64,000 nucleotides of DNA. It comes from Melioribacteraceae bacterium. Its GTDB lineage: Bacteria; Bacteroidota; Ignavibacteria; Ignavibacteriales; Melioribacteraceae. The position numbers were made by a program, and so were the translations under genes. The notes under the pieces were generated by a model. It was not told the DNA's origin and ran no database searches. It saw only the letters and a program-made list of their open reading frames with translations. Shown in pieces: positions 36,543 to 45,915 of this stretch (the stretch's first letter is position 1; every line of letters starts with the position of its first letter). The stretch is from contig DAOSDY010000001.1 of the NCBI GenBank assembly GCA_035362835.1, forward strand, positions 1,620,689 through 1,684,688, given 5' to 3'.

Positions 36543-37667
36543 ATGATTAGAAAAATATACATCTTCCTTATCGCGGTTCTAATAATTACTATCTCATATT
36601 CATTTACCGGCTGTATCAAATCCGAATCTTACGATCCTTCAAAAGACACATTGCGTTATGAAGGGGAAGTTCACATTAGAAATATCCGTCAGCTTACTTT
36701 CGGCGGAAACAATGCCGAGGCGTACTGGAGTTTTGATGATAAACTGCTGGTCTTTCAGAGCGACTGGGATAAGATAAATCCGCAAGGCTGCGATCAGATT
36801 TTCATAATGAATGCCGATGGGTCCGATCTTACCGGCGGAAATAAATATCAGCTCGCTTCAACCGGAAAAGGACGAACTACGTGCAGCTATTTTTTAAGTG
36901 ACGGAAGAATAATTTACGCTTCTACACACGAAGCCGATGCCAAATGCCCGGAAACCGTTATGTTCTCCGGCGGAAGGTATGTCTGGCCGATTTATAATTC
37001 GTATGATGTTTATGTTGCTAATGCTGATGGTTCTAATCCCGAATTACTTATCGGCGGTGAAAGTTATGATGCTGAAGCTACTGTATCACCTGACGGACGA
37101 TATATTATTTTTACTTCCACACGTTCCGGCGATCTGGAATTATGGCGTTATGATATTCAAACCAAAGAGTATTTGCAGTTAACCAATGAACTTGGTTACG
37201 ACGGCGGCGCTTTCTTCTCACGCGATTCTAAATATATTGTCTGGCGTGCGAGCAGACCTGAAGGCGAAGATGCAGAAAATTATAAAAAACTTCTTGCCGA
37301 GGGTTTAGTAGAACCGAAAGAGCTTAATATTTTTGTCGCTGATATTGATGGTAAAAATGCACGACAGGTTACAGAATTACCCGGAGCAAACTGGGCGCCT
37401 TTTTTCCACCCGGATGGCAAAAAAGTGCTCTTCTGTTCAAATCATCATTCACTCAACGAAGGCGGCAGACGCTTCGATATCTTTATGATTAATATTGACG
37501 GAACCGGGTTAAAACAAATAACCAACTCGGGAATATTCGATGCTTTCCCGATGTTCTCTTACGACGGTAAAAAGCTCGTCTTCTGTTCAAACAGAAATGC
37601 AGAAAGAAAACCCTCAAGGGACACAAACATTTTTATTGCTGACTGGGTTGAAGAACCCGAAAAATAA
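36543..37667 (+). CDS. PD40/TolB-like beta-propeller lipoprotein
   Basis: Product of 374 residues with a lipoprotein-type signal ending FTGC (Cys24). The body is a six-blade propeller of PD40 repeats like those of TolB: VSPDGRYIIFTSTRSGDLELW, FFSRDSKYIVWRASR, FFHPDGKKVLFCSNHH and FSYDGKKLVFCSNRN. It lacks the TolB N-terminal domain, so it is not TolB itself. Family members bind proteins or act as hydrolase-like domains; no catalytic residues are evident. It lies 19 bases after lgt. Confidence 0.87.
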   Translation: MIRKIYIFLIAVLIITISYSFTGCIKSESYDPSKDTLRYEGEVHIRNIRQLTFGGNNAEAYWSFDDKLLVFQSDWDKINPQGCDQIFIMNADGSDLTGGNKYQLASTGKGRTTCSYFLSDGRIIYASTHEADAKCPETVMFSGGRYVWPIYNSYDVYVANADGSNPELLIGGESYDAEATVSPDGRYIIFTSTRSGDLELWRYDIQTKEYLQLTNELGYDGGAFFSRDSKYIVWRASRPEGEDAENYKKLLAEGLVEPKELNIFVADIDGKNARQVTELPGANWAPFFHPDGKKVLFCSNHHSLNEGGRRFDIFMINIDGTGLKQITNSGIFDAFPMFSYDGKKLVFCSNRNAERKPSRDTNIFIADWVEEPEK

Positions 37668-37676
37668 TTTAATACT

Positions 37677-38102
37677 ATGACAGAAAAAGAATTCTCCCAG
37701 AAGTGGATTGAAAAGATTAAGGCGGAGCTTAAGAACTTTCCGGATGATTTTGTTCATTCCGATAAGTACGAGGAGATATCTCTTCCCGGGAAAATTCTTT
37801 TTCTAAATCCGCCTTTATTCGGAAGCTATCAGCTTTCAGATGAGGCAGGCGATACTTTCTACTCCACGGACGATATGTTCCGGGCAAAATATGTCTATTA
37901 CGCAAACAGGGTTAAACCTGCCCTGGTTAAGATTCCAGCAGATCAGCTTCAGACATATGAAGCGGTGCGCGACTACGAAAGATACCTCGACGGATTCCTG
38001 AAAGAGATGGAAAAAGATTTTAAGCAGATCTTCCAGAAGACGAAAGGATTTAAAATAATCTCTTCGCAGATTTTCAGTTCATTAAATCTTACCAGAACCT
38101 AA
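37677..38102 (+). CDS. Conserved small protein of unknown function
   Basis: Soluble, charged product of 141 residues with no signal peptide or membrane segment. It starts with a helix (EKEFSQKWIEKIKAELKNFP) and contains a conserved-looking core LNPPLFGSYQLSDEAGDTF. It lies 9 bases after the PD40 gene and one base before the RNA methyltransferase gene, so its expression is tied to them. I do not recognise the family. Confidence 0.75.
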   Translation: MTEKEFSQKWIEKIKAELKNFPDDFVHSDKYEEISLPGKILFLNPPLFGSYQLSDEAGDTFYSTDDMFRAKYVYYANRVKPALVKIPADQLQTYEAVRDYERYLDGFLKEMEKDFKQIFQKTKGFKIISSQIFSSLNLTRT

Positions 38103-38103
38103 G

Positions 38104-39528
38104 GTGATTCATCTCGGTGATAATATCAGTTCCTACATCACTACTCATTTCGGAACAGACTATCTTAAAAATTATCTCGAATTTATTAACAGCGGTCATA
38201 ATACATATCTCCGTTTTTCATCTAAATTATCCCGGGATAAAATTCTTGAGCGACTGAGCGGATACAATGTTCAGCTTGAACCTGTAAAAAACGTCGCTAA
38301 TGCTTTTATAATAACTGGCGGGCAGTCTGTTGCCGGTAAGACGCTCGATTTTATTTTAGGCGCTTACTATATCCAGAGTCTCTCTTCAATGATCCCCGCG
38401 TTAGTCCTGAATCCTGCACCCGGTGATAAAGTTCTCGATCTGTGCGCCGCACCCGGTTCTAAAACCACCCAGCTTGCCGACATGATGGGCAACAGGGGTA
38501 CCCTGATTGCAAATGAAATTTCGCTGGAGAGATTAAAAAGCCTCGTTTTCAACATCGATAAAATGAATCTTGTTAATGTCGGCGTACTTCAGGGGAAAGG
38601 GGAGCTGCTTAGTAAAATATATCAGAATTATTTTGATAAAATTCTCGTGGACGCACCCTGCAGCGCATTAGGAATACTTCAGAAGAAAAATGAAGTGAGC
38701 GGCTGGTGGAATGAGAAAAAAGCATCCGGACTTGCGGAAATACAATTTAAACTTCTCTTGAGCGCGATAAAGTCGTGCAAAGTCGGAGGTGAAATTCTCT
38801 ATTCAACCTGCACCCTTGCTCTCGAAGAGAATGAACTGGTTCTGGATAAAATACTGAAGAAGTATCCGGTAGAACTTTTGGATATAGAACTGCCTGTAAA
38901 AAGCCGCGAAGCTTTTACTTATTACAAGGATCAGACTCTTGATAAGTCGATAAGTAAAGCACGAAGGATTGTACCGTGGGAGATCGGCTCGGAAGGATTT
39001 TTTGTAGCTAAACTTCGAAAAATTGGAGAGATAGAAAAATCATCCGAGATTATTAACAGGAAGAAAAATAGTTTTGTGAACTCCCGGAATCTTCAGATAA
39101 GAAAATTGCTTGATCTTCTTTGCGAATATTTCGGAATTGAGAGCAAACACTTTGAACAATACAAATTCCTGATTAAAAACGGTGATATTTATTTTGCGGA
39201 TGAAGGACTGGAAATAGAAAATCCGGAAATATTTATTCGCGTCGGTTCTAAACTCGGACTGATTGATAAAAAGCAGTTTATTCAACTTCATACTCTAGCT
39301 GCTCAAACTTTTGGAATTAATTTCACCAGAAACGTAGTTGAGTTTAATGATATTAAAGACCTGGAAATTTATCTTAACGGTGGAACGATAAAGAGAGAAT
39401 TTGGAACGACGGGACAGAAAATTGTTAAATGGGATAACATGATTATCGGCACAGCTTCATTATCCAAAGACGGATTGAAGAGTCAGTTCCCGCGGGCTTT
39501 ACGAACACAGGAAATTATTATCAAGTAG
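38104..39528 (+). CDS. RsmB/RsmF-type RNA (cytosine-5) methyltransferase
   Basis: SAM-dependent m5C RNA methyltransferase of 474 residues, read from a GTG. The SAM-binding motif I is LDLCAAPGSKTTQLA (about 118-132), and the two catalytic cysteines lie in VDAPCSALG and YSTCTLALEENE, the NOP2/Sun-family pair. The C-terminal 130 residues (ending in SQFPRALRTQE) match the PUA-like extension of RsmF, which methylates 16S rRNA. RsmF is the most likely identity, but YebU/RsmB cannot be separated with certainty by eye. Confidence 0.9.
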   Translation: MIHLGDNISSYITTHFGTDYLKNYLEFINSGHNTYLRFSSKLSRDKILERLSGYNVQLEPVKNVANAFIITGGQSVAGKTLDFILGAYYIQSLSSMIPALVLNPAPGDKVLDLCAAPGSKTTQLADMMGNRGTLIANEISLERLKSLVFNIDKMNLVNVGVLQGKGELLSKIYQNYFDKILVDAPCSALGILQKKNEVSGWWNEKKASGLAEIQFKLLLSAIKSCKVGGEILYSTCTLALEENELVLDKILKKYPVELLDIELPVKSREAFTYYKDQTLDKSISKARRIVPWEIGSEGFFVAKLRKIGEIEKSSEIINRKKNSFVNSRNLQIRKLLDLLCEYFGIESKHFEQYKFLIKNGDIYFADEGLEIENPEIFIRVGSKLGLIDKKQFIQLHTLAAQTFGINFTRNVVEFNDIKDLEIYLNGGTIKREFGTTGQKIVKWDNMIIGTASLSKDGLKSQFPRALRTQEIIIK

Positions 39529-39815
39529 TTACTGCTTAAAACCATCCGCTTCTTATTCAAAAAATTATAATCGCAAAATCTGTGACTTATTATCTTTTTT
39601 GAAATGATACTGACCGGATGATTTCCTTAATAAACTGTTGCTATTCCAGGTCGAATTATTTACCATAAGTACGGAATCAAAAAAATTTCTCTCCTAAATA
39701 AAAATTATGTGTTAAAGTAGATACTGCAGTTCGACAGATAAATTTTTTAATTAAGTAAAAATCTACTCTTGTAAGAGGTATCGAATAATTTAGAAACCTT
39801 ATTTAGGAGGGCAAA

Positions 39816-41330
39816 ATGAGTTCTGATATTCTTCTTAAAAATTGCATTGCCAGACTTTCTATTTACCCGATTGTACTATTATTCCTTTTCCAAATTTCTA
39901 TTGCCGGTCAGGGTTTTTCTTCAAATCTTAAAATCAATCATTTGACCCAGGGTGATCAGAATACAGATGGGGGAAATTCTATTGTTGTAAACGGCAATAA
40001 TGTCTATGTCTTATGGCAGGATCTTAATACTACATTTTCTTCTTATATATCAAAATCAACGGACGGAGGGACAAGCTTTGGTAACGGGATTAAGATTGGA
40101 GGAAATGATCCGCATCTGTTCGGTGCCATGGCAGCTAATAATTCCGGCACTCTTTTCACTGTATGGAGCGGAGTTGTTAATGATAATCTGACAGGCGTTT
40201 ATTTTTCCAGATCAACCGATCAGGCAGCAACGTTCAGCTCTCCTGTTACGATTTCATCCGACGGTTTCATTTCTCAGATAGCTGTTAATGGCGACAATGT
40301 TTATGTCTGTTTCTTCAGACCGAAAGCCGATAATAAAACGGGTCTCTTCTTTGCAAGATCTACAAATGGAGGGGCGAATTTCGAAACTCCCTATGAAGTT
40401 ACAGATGCAGTAATCGGAAGCAACTCGGTTAAATTTGATTCACCTAATTCGATATCCGTTGATGCACAGGGTAATATATTCTGTATATGGAATGATGGCA
40501 GAAGAGGCGGAAGCGGTACTGATATATACTATGCGAAATCTACAAATAACGGTGTAAGTTTCGGCCAGAACAAAATGGTAAACAGCGTATCTGGCAGTGT
40601 TGATAAAAAACGGACAGCTCCAAGCATTTCGGCTTACGGTTCGAATCTTTATGTCGTCTGGAGAGAGGAGGACGATAATAACGGAAGCAACCGGAAAATC
40701 TACTTTAAAAAATCTACCGACGGCGGATCAACTTTCAGTACGGAATATGAAATCGCTTCCAACGGATTCGGATCCCCGTCCATGAATGTTAGCAGTAAAG
40801 GCGAGATTTATATTGCATATCCTAATTATTCCGGGGATAAGAACGGCATCTTCTGTACCAAATCCATTGATGGCGGAGTTTCATTCCCTAAAACTTCATT
40901 TGTAAACAGCACAAACGCGGATTCCAAAAATCCATCTCTCTTTGTGGATGCAAACGATATGATTTATTCTGTCTGGTCTGATAATAGAAGCAGCAACGAT
41001 GGAGTCTATTTCTCGAAAGGAACAGTTACAATTACCGGCCTGGATGAAAAGCAGGATGTTATACCTGCTCAATTCCGATTGTCGCAGAATTATCCTAATC
41101 CGTTCAATCCTTCGACGGTGATTAGAGTATCGATCCCTGTTACTCAAACAGCGTCATTAAAAATATACGATTTTCTCGGAAGGGAGATTGCAACATTAAT
41201 AAACGGGAGAATTGAACCGGGCAATTACGAGATTGAATTTGAATCAGGAGAACTTTCAAGCGGTATCTATTTATATCGGCTGCAAACCGAAAGTTTTTCC
41301 CAAACAAGGAAGATGATAATTATTAAATGA
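39816..41330 (+). CDS. Secreted sialidase-like (BNR repeat) protein with T9SS sorting domain
   Basis: Product of 504 residues. A signal peptide (about 1-32) is followed by a six-bladed propeller with BNR/Asp-box repeats: KSTDGGTSF, RSTNGGANF, KSTNNGVSF, KSTDGGSTF and KSIDGGVSF. Residues about 425-504 are a T9SS type A sorting domain (QNYPNPFNPSTVI near its start, GIYLYRLQTES near its end). Catalytic sialidase residues (Arg triad, Tyr) are not evident, so it may bind glycans without cleaving them. The ribosome-binding site AGGAGG is strong, and a hairpin follows the stop. Confidence 0.86.
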   Translation: MSSDILLKNCIARLSIYPIVLLFLFQISIAGQGFSSNLKINHLTQGDQNTDGGNSIVVNGNNVYVLWQDLNTTFSSYISKSTDGGTSFGNGIKIGGNDPHLFGAMAANNSGTLFTVWSGVVNDNLTGVYFSRSTDQAATFSSPVTISSDGFISQIAVNGDNVYVCFFRPKADNKTGLFFARSTNGGANFETPYEVTDAVIGSNSVKFDSPNSISVDAQGNIFCIWNDGRRGGSGTDIYYAKSTNNGVSFGQNKMVNSVSGSVDKKRTAPSISAYGSNLYVVWREEDDNNGSNRKIYFKKSTDGGSTFSTEYEIASNGFGSPSMNVSSKGEIYIAYPNYSGDKNGIFCTKSIDGGVSFPKTSFVNSTNADSKNPSLFVDANDMIYSVWSDNRSSNDGVYFSKGTVTITGLDEKQDVIPAQFRLSQNYPNPFNPSTVIRVSIPVTQTASLKIYDFLGREIATLINGRIEPGNYEIEFESGELSSGIYLYRLQTESFSQTRKMIIIK

Positions 41331-41355
41331 AAAAAGCGGCTCGCATAGAGCCGCT
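41330..41355 (-). terminator. Terminator of the lrp-glnA operon, possibly bidirectional
   Basis: Stem AGCGGCTC (41335-41342) / GAGCCGCT (41348-41355), loop GCATA. On the minus strand six T follow (the A-run at 41330-41335), giving a strong terminator for glnA; on the plus strand only weak T (CTTAT) follow. It lies in the 44-base gap between convergent genes. Confidence 0.85.
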
Positions 41356-41374
41356 CTTATATTTAAACAGGTTA

Positions 41375-42802
41375 TTATACATCAAAGTACATTTCGAATT
41401 CGTAGGGATGAGGCCTCAACGCCATCGGCTTGATCTCTTTTTCAACTTTATAATTTATCCACGCACGGATAACATCCTCTGTAAACACATTCCCTTTAAG
41501 CAGGTACTCATGATCTTCGGCAAGTGCTTTCAATGCCTGGGCTAGCGATTCGGGTGTTGACGGAACATCCTTCAGTTCTTCGGGGGACATATCGTAGATA
41601 TCCTTTTCGAGCGGTTCACCCGGATCGATACGGTTCATAATTCCATCCAGACCCGCCATCATAATTGCCGAAAACGCGAGATACGGATTGGCAGCAGGAT
41701 CCGGGCAGCGGAATTCCACTCTCTTAGACTTTGGAGAATTTGAATACATCGGAATTCTTATGGAAGCGCTCCGGTTTCTTTGAGAGTAAGCGAGATTCAC
41801 GGGTGCTTCGAATCCGGGTACAAGCCGCTTATAGGAATTTGTAATTGGATTTGTAAAAGCGAGTAGCGAAGGTGCATGTTTTAATAATCCGCCGATAAAG
41901 TAGAGCGCCATATCGCTCAGTCCTGCATATCCGCCCCCTGCAAAGAGAGGTTTGCCTTTCAACCACAAACTTGTATGAACATGCATTCCGCTTCCGTTAT
42001 CACCGAAGATCGGCTTGGGCATATACGTAACGGTTTTGCCGCGCTTCTTTGCCGTGTTTTTAATTACATATTTAAACATCAGCAATTGGTCAGCCGCGCG
42101 AAGAAGCGGTTTAAACTTCATATCGATCTCACACTGTCCGCCGCTTGCAACCTCGTGATGCTGGGCTTCTATCTCAATTCCCATATTGATAAGGTTCATA
42201 ACCATTTCATTACGGAGATCCATCAGTTGGTCTGTCGGGGGAACCGGGAAATATCCTTCTTTAAAACGGGGTTTATATCCGAGGTTCGGATTCTCCTCGC
42301 GGCCGGAATTCCATTTACCTTCAATTGAATCGACTGTGTAGAATGAAAAATTAGGTCCGGAATCGAAACGGACATCATCGAATACGAAGAACTCTGCCTC
42401 GGGACCGAAATAGGATGTATCTGCCAGCCCGGTTGATTTCAGATATGCTTCTGCTTTCTGCGCGATGTTGCGAGGACAGCGGTCGTACTTTTCTCTGGTT
42501 GCCGGTTCGTATACATCGCATATTAATGATACTGTAGGTGCTTCGATGAACGGATCGAAAAACATAGTTTCGGAATCCGGAATGAGAAGCATATCGCTTT
42601 CGTGAATGCTTTTCCATCCGCGGATTGAAGATCCGTCGAACCCGAATCCGTCTTCAAATGAATCGGCTTTCAATTCTCCTGCCGGAACGGTAAAGTGCTG
42701 CCACTGTCCCGGGAAGTCCATGAACTTGAAATCGACGAACTGAATTTTGTTACTCTTAATGTATGAGAGAATTTCCTGAATCTTTGATGCAGATTTACCC
42801 AT
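41375..42802 (-). CDS. glnA: Glutamine synthetase, type I
   Basis: ATP-dependent ammonia assimilation enzyme (glutamate plus NH3 to glutamine). Product of 475 residues from the ATG preceded by AGGAG; a longer frame to 42859 runs into the lrp gene. Signatures are FDGSSIRGW near the N-terminus, KPIFGDNGSGMHVHTSLW and RNRSASIRIP. The segment DIYDMSPEE holds a Tyr at the site adenylylated in GSI-beta enzymes; whether it is modified is unknown. The Lrp/AsnC regulator is 13 bases upstream in the same direction. Confidence 0.97.
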   Translation of the reverse strand: MGKSASKIQEILSYIKSNKIQFVDFKFMDFPGQWQHFTVPAGELKADSFEDGFGFDGSSIRGWKSIHESDMLLIPDSETMFFDPFIEAPTVSLICDVYEPATREKYDRCPRNIAQKAEAYLKSTGLADTSYFGPEAEFFVFDDVRFDSGPNFSFYTVDSIEGKWNSGREENPNLGYKPRFKEGYFPVPPTDQLMDLRNEMVMNLINMGIEIEAQHHEVASGGQCEIDMKFKPLLRAADQLLMFKYVIKNTAKKRGKTVTYMPKPIFGDNGSGMHVHTSLWLKGKPLFAGGGYAGLSDMALYFIGGLLKHAPSLLAFTNPITNSYKRLVPGFEAPVNLAYSQRNRSASIRIPMYSNSPKSKRVEFRCPDPAANPYLAFSAIMMAGLDGIMNRIDPGEPLEKDIYDMSPEELKDVPSTPESLAQALKALAEDHEYLLKGNVFTEDVIRAWINYKVEKEIKPMALRPHPYEFEMYFDV

Positions 42803-42815
42803 AGTTTCTCCTGAG

Positions 42816-43262
42816 TTATATGTTAATGTTTGTGGTCTCTTTAATTGTTGAAAGTACAAAATTTGTAACGGTCCGGTTTACACCCGGCCAGGATTGTATC
42901 TTACTTAAAAGCTGTTCGAGAGATTTTGTATCCTTAACCAGCGCTTTCATAATATGCGAGCCTTCGCCGAGTATAGCGTGGCATTCAAGTATCTCGGGAG
43001 TTTTTTTTACGTGATCGGTCAGCTTTTCGTAATTCTTTGAGGAGTCCATTATCACAACTATGAAAGCCATTATATCGAGGTTGAATTTGTGACGGTCGAG
43101 CTTTGTGTAATATCCCTCGATAATTCCGTTCTCTTCCAGCTTTCTGAGCCGTTCGCTCAGCGAGGGAAGTGAGAGGCCAGCAGCGTCGGCAAGTTCATTC
43201 CGCTTAGTCCTTCCGTTTTCCTGCAGCTTTTTCAGTATAATTAAATCTAAGCTATCCAGCAT
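42816..43262 (-). CDS. Lrp/AsnC-family transcriptional regulator
   Basis: Product of 148 residues. The N-terminal helix-turn-helix (about 5-55, LQENGRTKRNELADAAGLSLPSLSERLRKLEENGII) and C-terminal RAM ligand-binding domain (about 65-140, with VKKTPEILECHAILGEGSHIMKALVKD) are both complete. Family members sense amino acids and often regulate themselves and adjacent operons. Position just before glnA suggests it controls glutamine synthesis and itself; AT-rich dyads occur in the 149-base upstream gap, but no site can be named. Confidence 0.93.
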   Translation of the reverse strand: MLDSLDLIILKKLQENGRTKRNELADAAGLSLPSLSERLRKLEENGIIEGYYTKLDRHKFNLDIMAFIVVIMDSSKNYEKLTDHVKKTPEILECHAILGEGSHIMKALVKDTKSLEQLLSKIQSWPGVNRTVTNFVLSTIKETTNINI

Positions 43263-43411
43263 ATATTTTCTTAATTATTTAGGTAATTATATTTAATTGA
43301 CTGAAAAAATAAGGTATATAGAAATAATAAACAAATAAAAAAAGTTCTTCTTTTATTGCATTGCCGTAACCGGTTTCTTTTTTAGATTAGTATTCAAGAT
43401 TTGGAGGGCTT

Positions 43412-44656
43412 TTGTTACAGAGGGTAAATTACGCCGTTGCGGTAATCCTGTTCTTATTTTCGGGGATCATCCGGCCGCAGGCAAATCCATTAATATCATC
43501 AATTATCAACCAAGTCGATTCCGGCCGTTTAATGGAAAACCTGGAATACCTGACGGGCGCAAAAGAGGTAACGGTTCCCAGCGGCACTTTTCAAATCCTA
43601 TCGCGGCACGCATACGAATATACAAATCTCATCGCGGAAGAATATTTAAAACAACGTCTCGAAGCTTACGGACTCGAAACTTATCAGCAGAATCACGACA
43701 ACGGGATTGGAAACATTTATGCAATTCAGCACGGAGTTAAGTATCCTGAACAACAGATTATTATTTGTGCCCACTTCGATAGCATGCCCCGATCTTACAT
43801 TGCACCTGGCGCGGATGACAACGGAAGCGGAACCTCGGCAGTCCTTGAAGCGGCGAGAATTCTCTCGAAGTATCCGACTGATTACACAATTATTTATGCG
43901 CTGTGGGATAACGAAGAACTTGGACTTCAGGGTAGTTATTATTATGCACAACAGGCTCGGTTGAGGAACGATAAAATTATTGCCGTTATTAATATGGATA
44001 TGATCGGGTGGGATGGCAATAACGATAATATTGCAGAAATTCATTTTCAAAACTACAGCACCTCCTACGAAATTGTTCAAAAGCTTCAGGAAGTGAATAC
44101 TAATTATAATATTGGATTAAATCTTTTAGTTGCAAATCAAGCAACAACTGCGAGTGATCACGCATCGTTTTGGTATAACAATTATCCGGCTGTACTATTA
44201 ATAGAAGATTATGATGCGACAAATGGTTCAAGAGATTTTCATCCATATTATCATACGGCTAATGATAGAATTGAATACATAAATAAATCCTATTTCGAAA
44301 AGTGTTCGAAAGTTGCTATCGGCACAGTAGCGCTTTATGCCGGTGTTCAGAATCCTACATATGTTCATTCTCCGTTGCCTTCTTCATATAGTTTATCTCA
44401 GAATTATCCCAACCCGTTTAATTCAACCACGGTAATCAATTATTCAATTGATAAAGAAATGCCGGTAAAGATTGTTGTCCATGATCTTATCGGAAGGGAA
44501 TTAGCGGTACTCGTAGATGAAGTAAAACCGCCGGCTTCATACAGCGTAAACTTCGATGCGTCGGATGTAAGGGGCGGATTGTCCAGCGGTCTCTATTTCT
44601 ATTCAATGTACTCGGGTAATTATACAATCTCCAGGAAAATGCTCTACCTTAAGTAA
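43412..44656 (+). CDS. Secreted M28 zinc peptidase with T9SS sorting domain
   Basis: Product of 414 residues from a TTG with GGAGGG 3 bases upstream. After a signal peptide the M28 aminopeptidase domain has all metal ligands visible: His121 (CAHFDSMP), the GADDNGSG Asp at 135-136, the DNEELG Glu (168-169), Asp196 (INMDMIG) and His281 (YYHTANDR). Residues about 325-414 are a T9SS sorting domain (QNYPNPFNSTTVI to GLYFYSMYSG). It would be exported to degrade extracellular peptides. Its 3' end overlaps pdxB by 8 bases tail to tail. Confidence 0.92.
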   Translation: MLQRVNYAVAVILFLFSGIIRPQANPLISSIINQVDSGRLMENLEYLTGAKEVTVPSGTFQILSRHAYEYTNLIAEEYLKQRLEAYGLETYQQNHDNGIGNIYAIQHGVKYPEQQIIICAHFDSMPRSYIAPGADDNGSGTSAVLEAARILSKYPTDYTIIYALWDNEELGLQGSYYYAQQARLRNDKIIAVINMDMIGWDGNNDNIAEIHFQNYSTSYEIVQKLQEVNTNYNIGLNLLVANQATTASDHASFWYNNYPAVLLIEDYDATNGSRDFHPYYHTANDRIEYINKSYFEKCSKVAIGTVALYAGVQNPTYVHSPLPSSYSLSQNYPNPFNSTTVINYSIDKEMPVKIVVHDLIGRELAVLVDEVKPPASYSVNFDASDVRGGLSSGLYFYSMYSGNYTISRKMLYLK

Positions 44657-45785
44657 GCCGGAACCTGAGCGTTGTAAGGACATTAGCCATTGTGTTATTC
44701 AAATCTTTCGACTTTACCGAGTAATTATTGAATTCGCGTCTTATCCTGTAAGTTTTTCTTAGCTGATCGAACTGCCTGCCCCGCTCTTCGGGATTAATCG
44801 CAATTATTTTTTTTATCAGTTCCGTATCCAGTGAAATATCATATACCTTTCCGGTAATCTCATCAATCAACTCTTCAAGACCATCAATTTTATCTGGAGC
44901 AATTTCCGGTTCCTCTATTTGAGGATAGTCGGGTTTCCATTCCGGTTTGCAATTCATAAACCCGCAGAATTTATTATAGATGAATAGCGTTCCGTTCAGT
45001 TTTCCTTCGAGCGAGTAACCGGCAATATGCGCCGAAGCAATATCAACAAGGCCGAGCAGTTCTGTGTCTATAACCGGTTCGTTTTCCCAGACGTCGAGGA
45101 CTGTCCTGATATTCCGGTTTTCGAGAAGTCTTTTTTTCAGAACGGAATTCTTAATCACAGGTCCGCGCGAAGTGTTTATTAAAAGAGCTCCTGATTTTAT
45201 CTCCGCGATATTCTTTTCATTCAATAGGTGAACAGTTTTATCAATTCCGCTCTTGTTGAGCGGGACGTGGAAAGTTACAACATCGCATTGAAGTGCATCG
45301 GACAGGCTCCGGAAATTCTCTTTCCCGAGTTTCCTCTCAAGAGGCGGATCGTTGATTACAGTCTCGAATCCGAGCGCACGGGCAAATACTGCCACTTTTG
45401 TCCCGATATTTCCGTAACCGACTATACCAAAAGTTTTTCCAACAAAACTTTTCTTCTCTTCCGTAAAAATTTTTGCAACAGCCCTAATTACGTATTCGGC
45501 AACCGAATACGAATTACAACCTGCTGCATCAGCAAAATAAATAACCCTGGATCTTAAATACTCTTTGTCGATATGATCCGTTCCGATTGTTGCCGTCCCC
45601 ACAAACTTAATATTACTTCCATCCAGTAAATTCCTGTTTACATCCGTTATGGAACGGACAATTAAAACATCGGTATCTCTCAGCATCTCACCGGTTATAT
45701 GACGGCCGTGCGAAAGCCGGACTTCACCGAAATTTGAAAAAGCCTCTTTTACCTGCGGAATATTCTCGTCTGCTAAAATGTTCAT
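44649..45785 (-). CDS. pdxB: Erythronate-4-phosphate dehydrogenase
   Basis: NAD-dependent enzyme of the DXP-dependent pyridoxal phosphate route. Product of 378 residues, the family's usual length, from the ATG with GGAAGA upstream; a longer frame from 45839 adds 18 residues with no site. Signatures are ILADENIPQVKEAF, the D-2-hydroxyacid dehydrogenase NAD fold (GKTFGIVGYGNIGTKVA), NTSRGPVI and AHIAGYSLEGK. The C-terminal PdxB-specific dimerisation domain (about 290-378) separates it from other 2-hydroxyacid dehydrogenases. It is divergent from aspS. Confidence 0.93.
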   Translation of the reverse strand: MNILADENIPQVKEAFSNFGEVRLSHGRHITGEMLRDTDVLIVRSITDVNRNLLDGSNIKFVGTATIGTDHIDKEYLRSRVIYFADAAGCNSYSVAEYVIRAVAKIFTEEKKSFVGKTFGIVGYGNIGTKVAVFARALGFETVINDPPLERKLGKENFRSLSDALQCDVVTFHVPLNKSGIDKTVHLLNEKNIAEIKSGALLINTSRGPVIKNSVLKKRLLENRNIRTVLDVWENEPVIDTELLGLVDIASAHIAGYSLEGKLNGTLFIYNKFCGFMNCKPEWKPDYPQIEEPEIAPDKIDGLEELIDEITGKVYDISLDTELIKKIIAINPEERGRQFDQLRKTYRIRREFNNYSVKSKDLNNTMANVLTTLRFRLT

Positions 45786-45806
45786 TGTCTTCCCGATTCT
45801 GATTTG

Positions 45807-45814
45807 CAAATATA
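45807..45814 (-). promoter_or_regulatory. pdxB: Candidate -7 box of pdxB
   Basis: On the minus strand the sequence is TATATTTG, a full TAnnTTTG match, 21 bases before the pdxB ATG. A TTG occurs 22 bases further upstream, slightly longer than the optimum spacing. Confidence 0.45.
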
Positions 45815-45849
45815 ACTCAATGGCGTTAAACTTAGTCAACTTGCTTCAA

Positions 45850-45881
45850 TTTGTAATCACTTTATTAAATGTTTATTTTTG
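45850..45881 (+). promoter_or_regulatory. aspS: Bacteroidota-type promoter of aspS
   Basis: TTTG at 45850-45853 and TATTTTTG at 45874-45881 are separated by exactly 20 bases, a complete TTTG-N20-TAnnTTTG promoter. The aspS ATG lies 34 bases further on with the ribosome-binding site AAGGAG. Confidence 0.7.
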
Positions 45882-45915
45882 CGCCTGACTTTGAAAAAGG
45901 AGTAAAGTTTATTCA

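Noticed and set aside
39529..39815. 287-base gap before the BNR protein gene
   Set aside because: Checked for RNA genes and repeats; only AT-rich sequence and a one-mismatch TAnnTTTG box, not strong enough to call.
43646..44080. 144-residue minus-strand reading frame
   Set aside because: Antisense shadow of the M28 peptidase.
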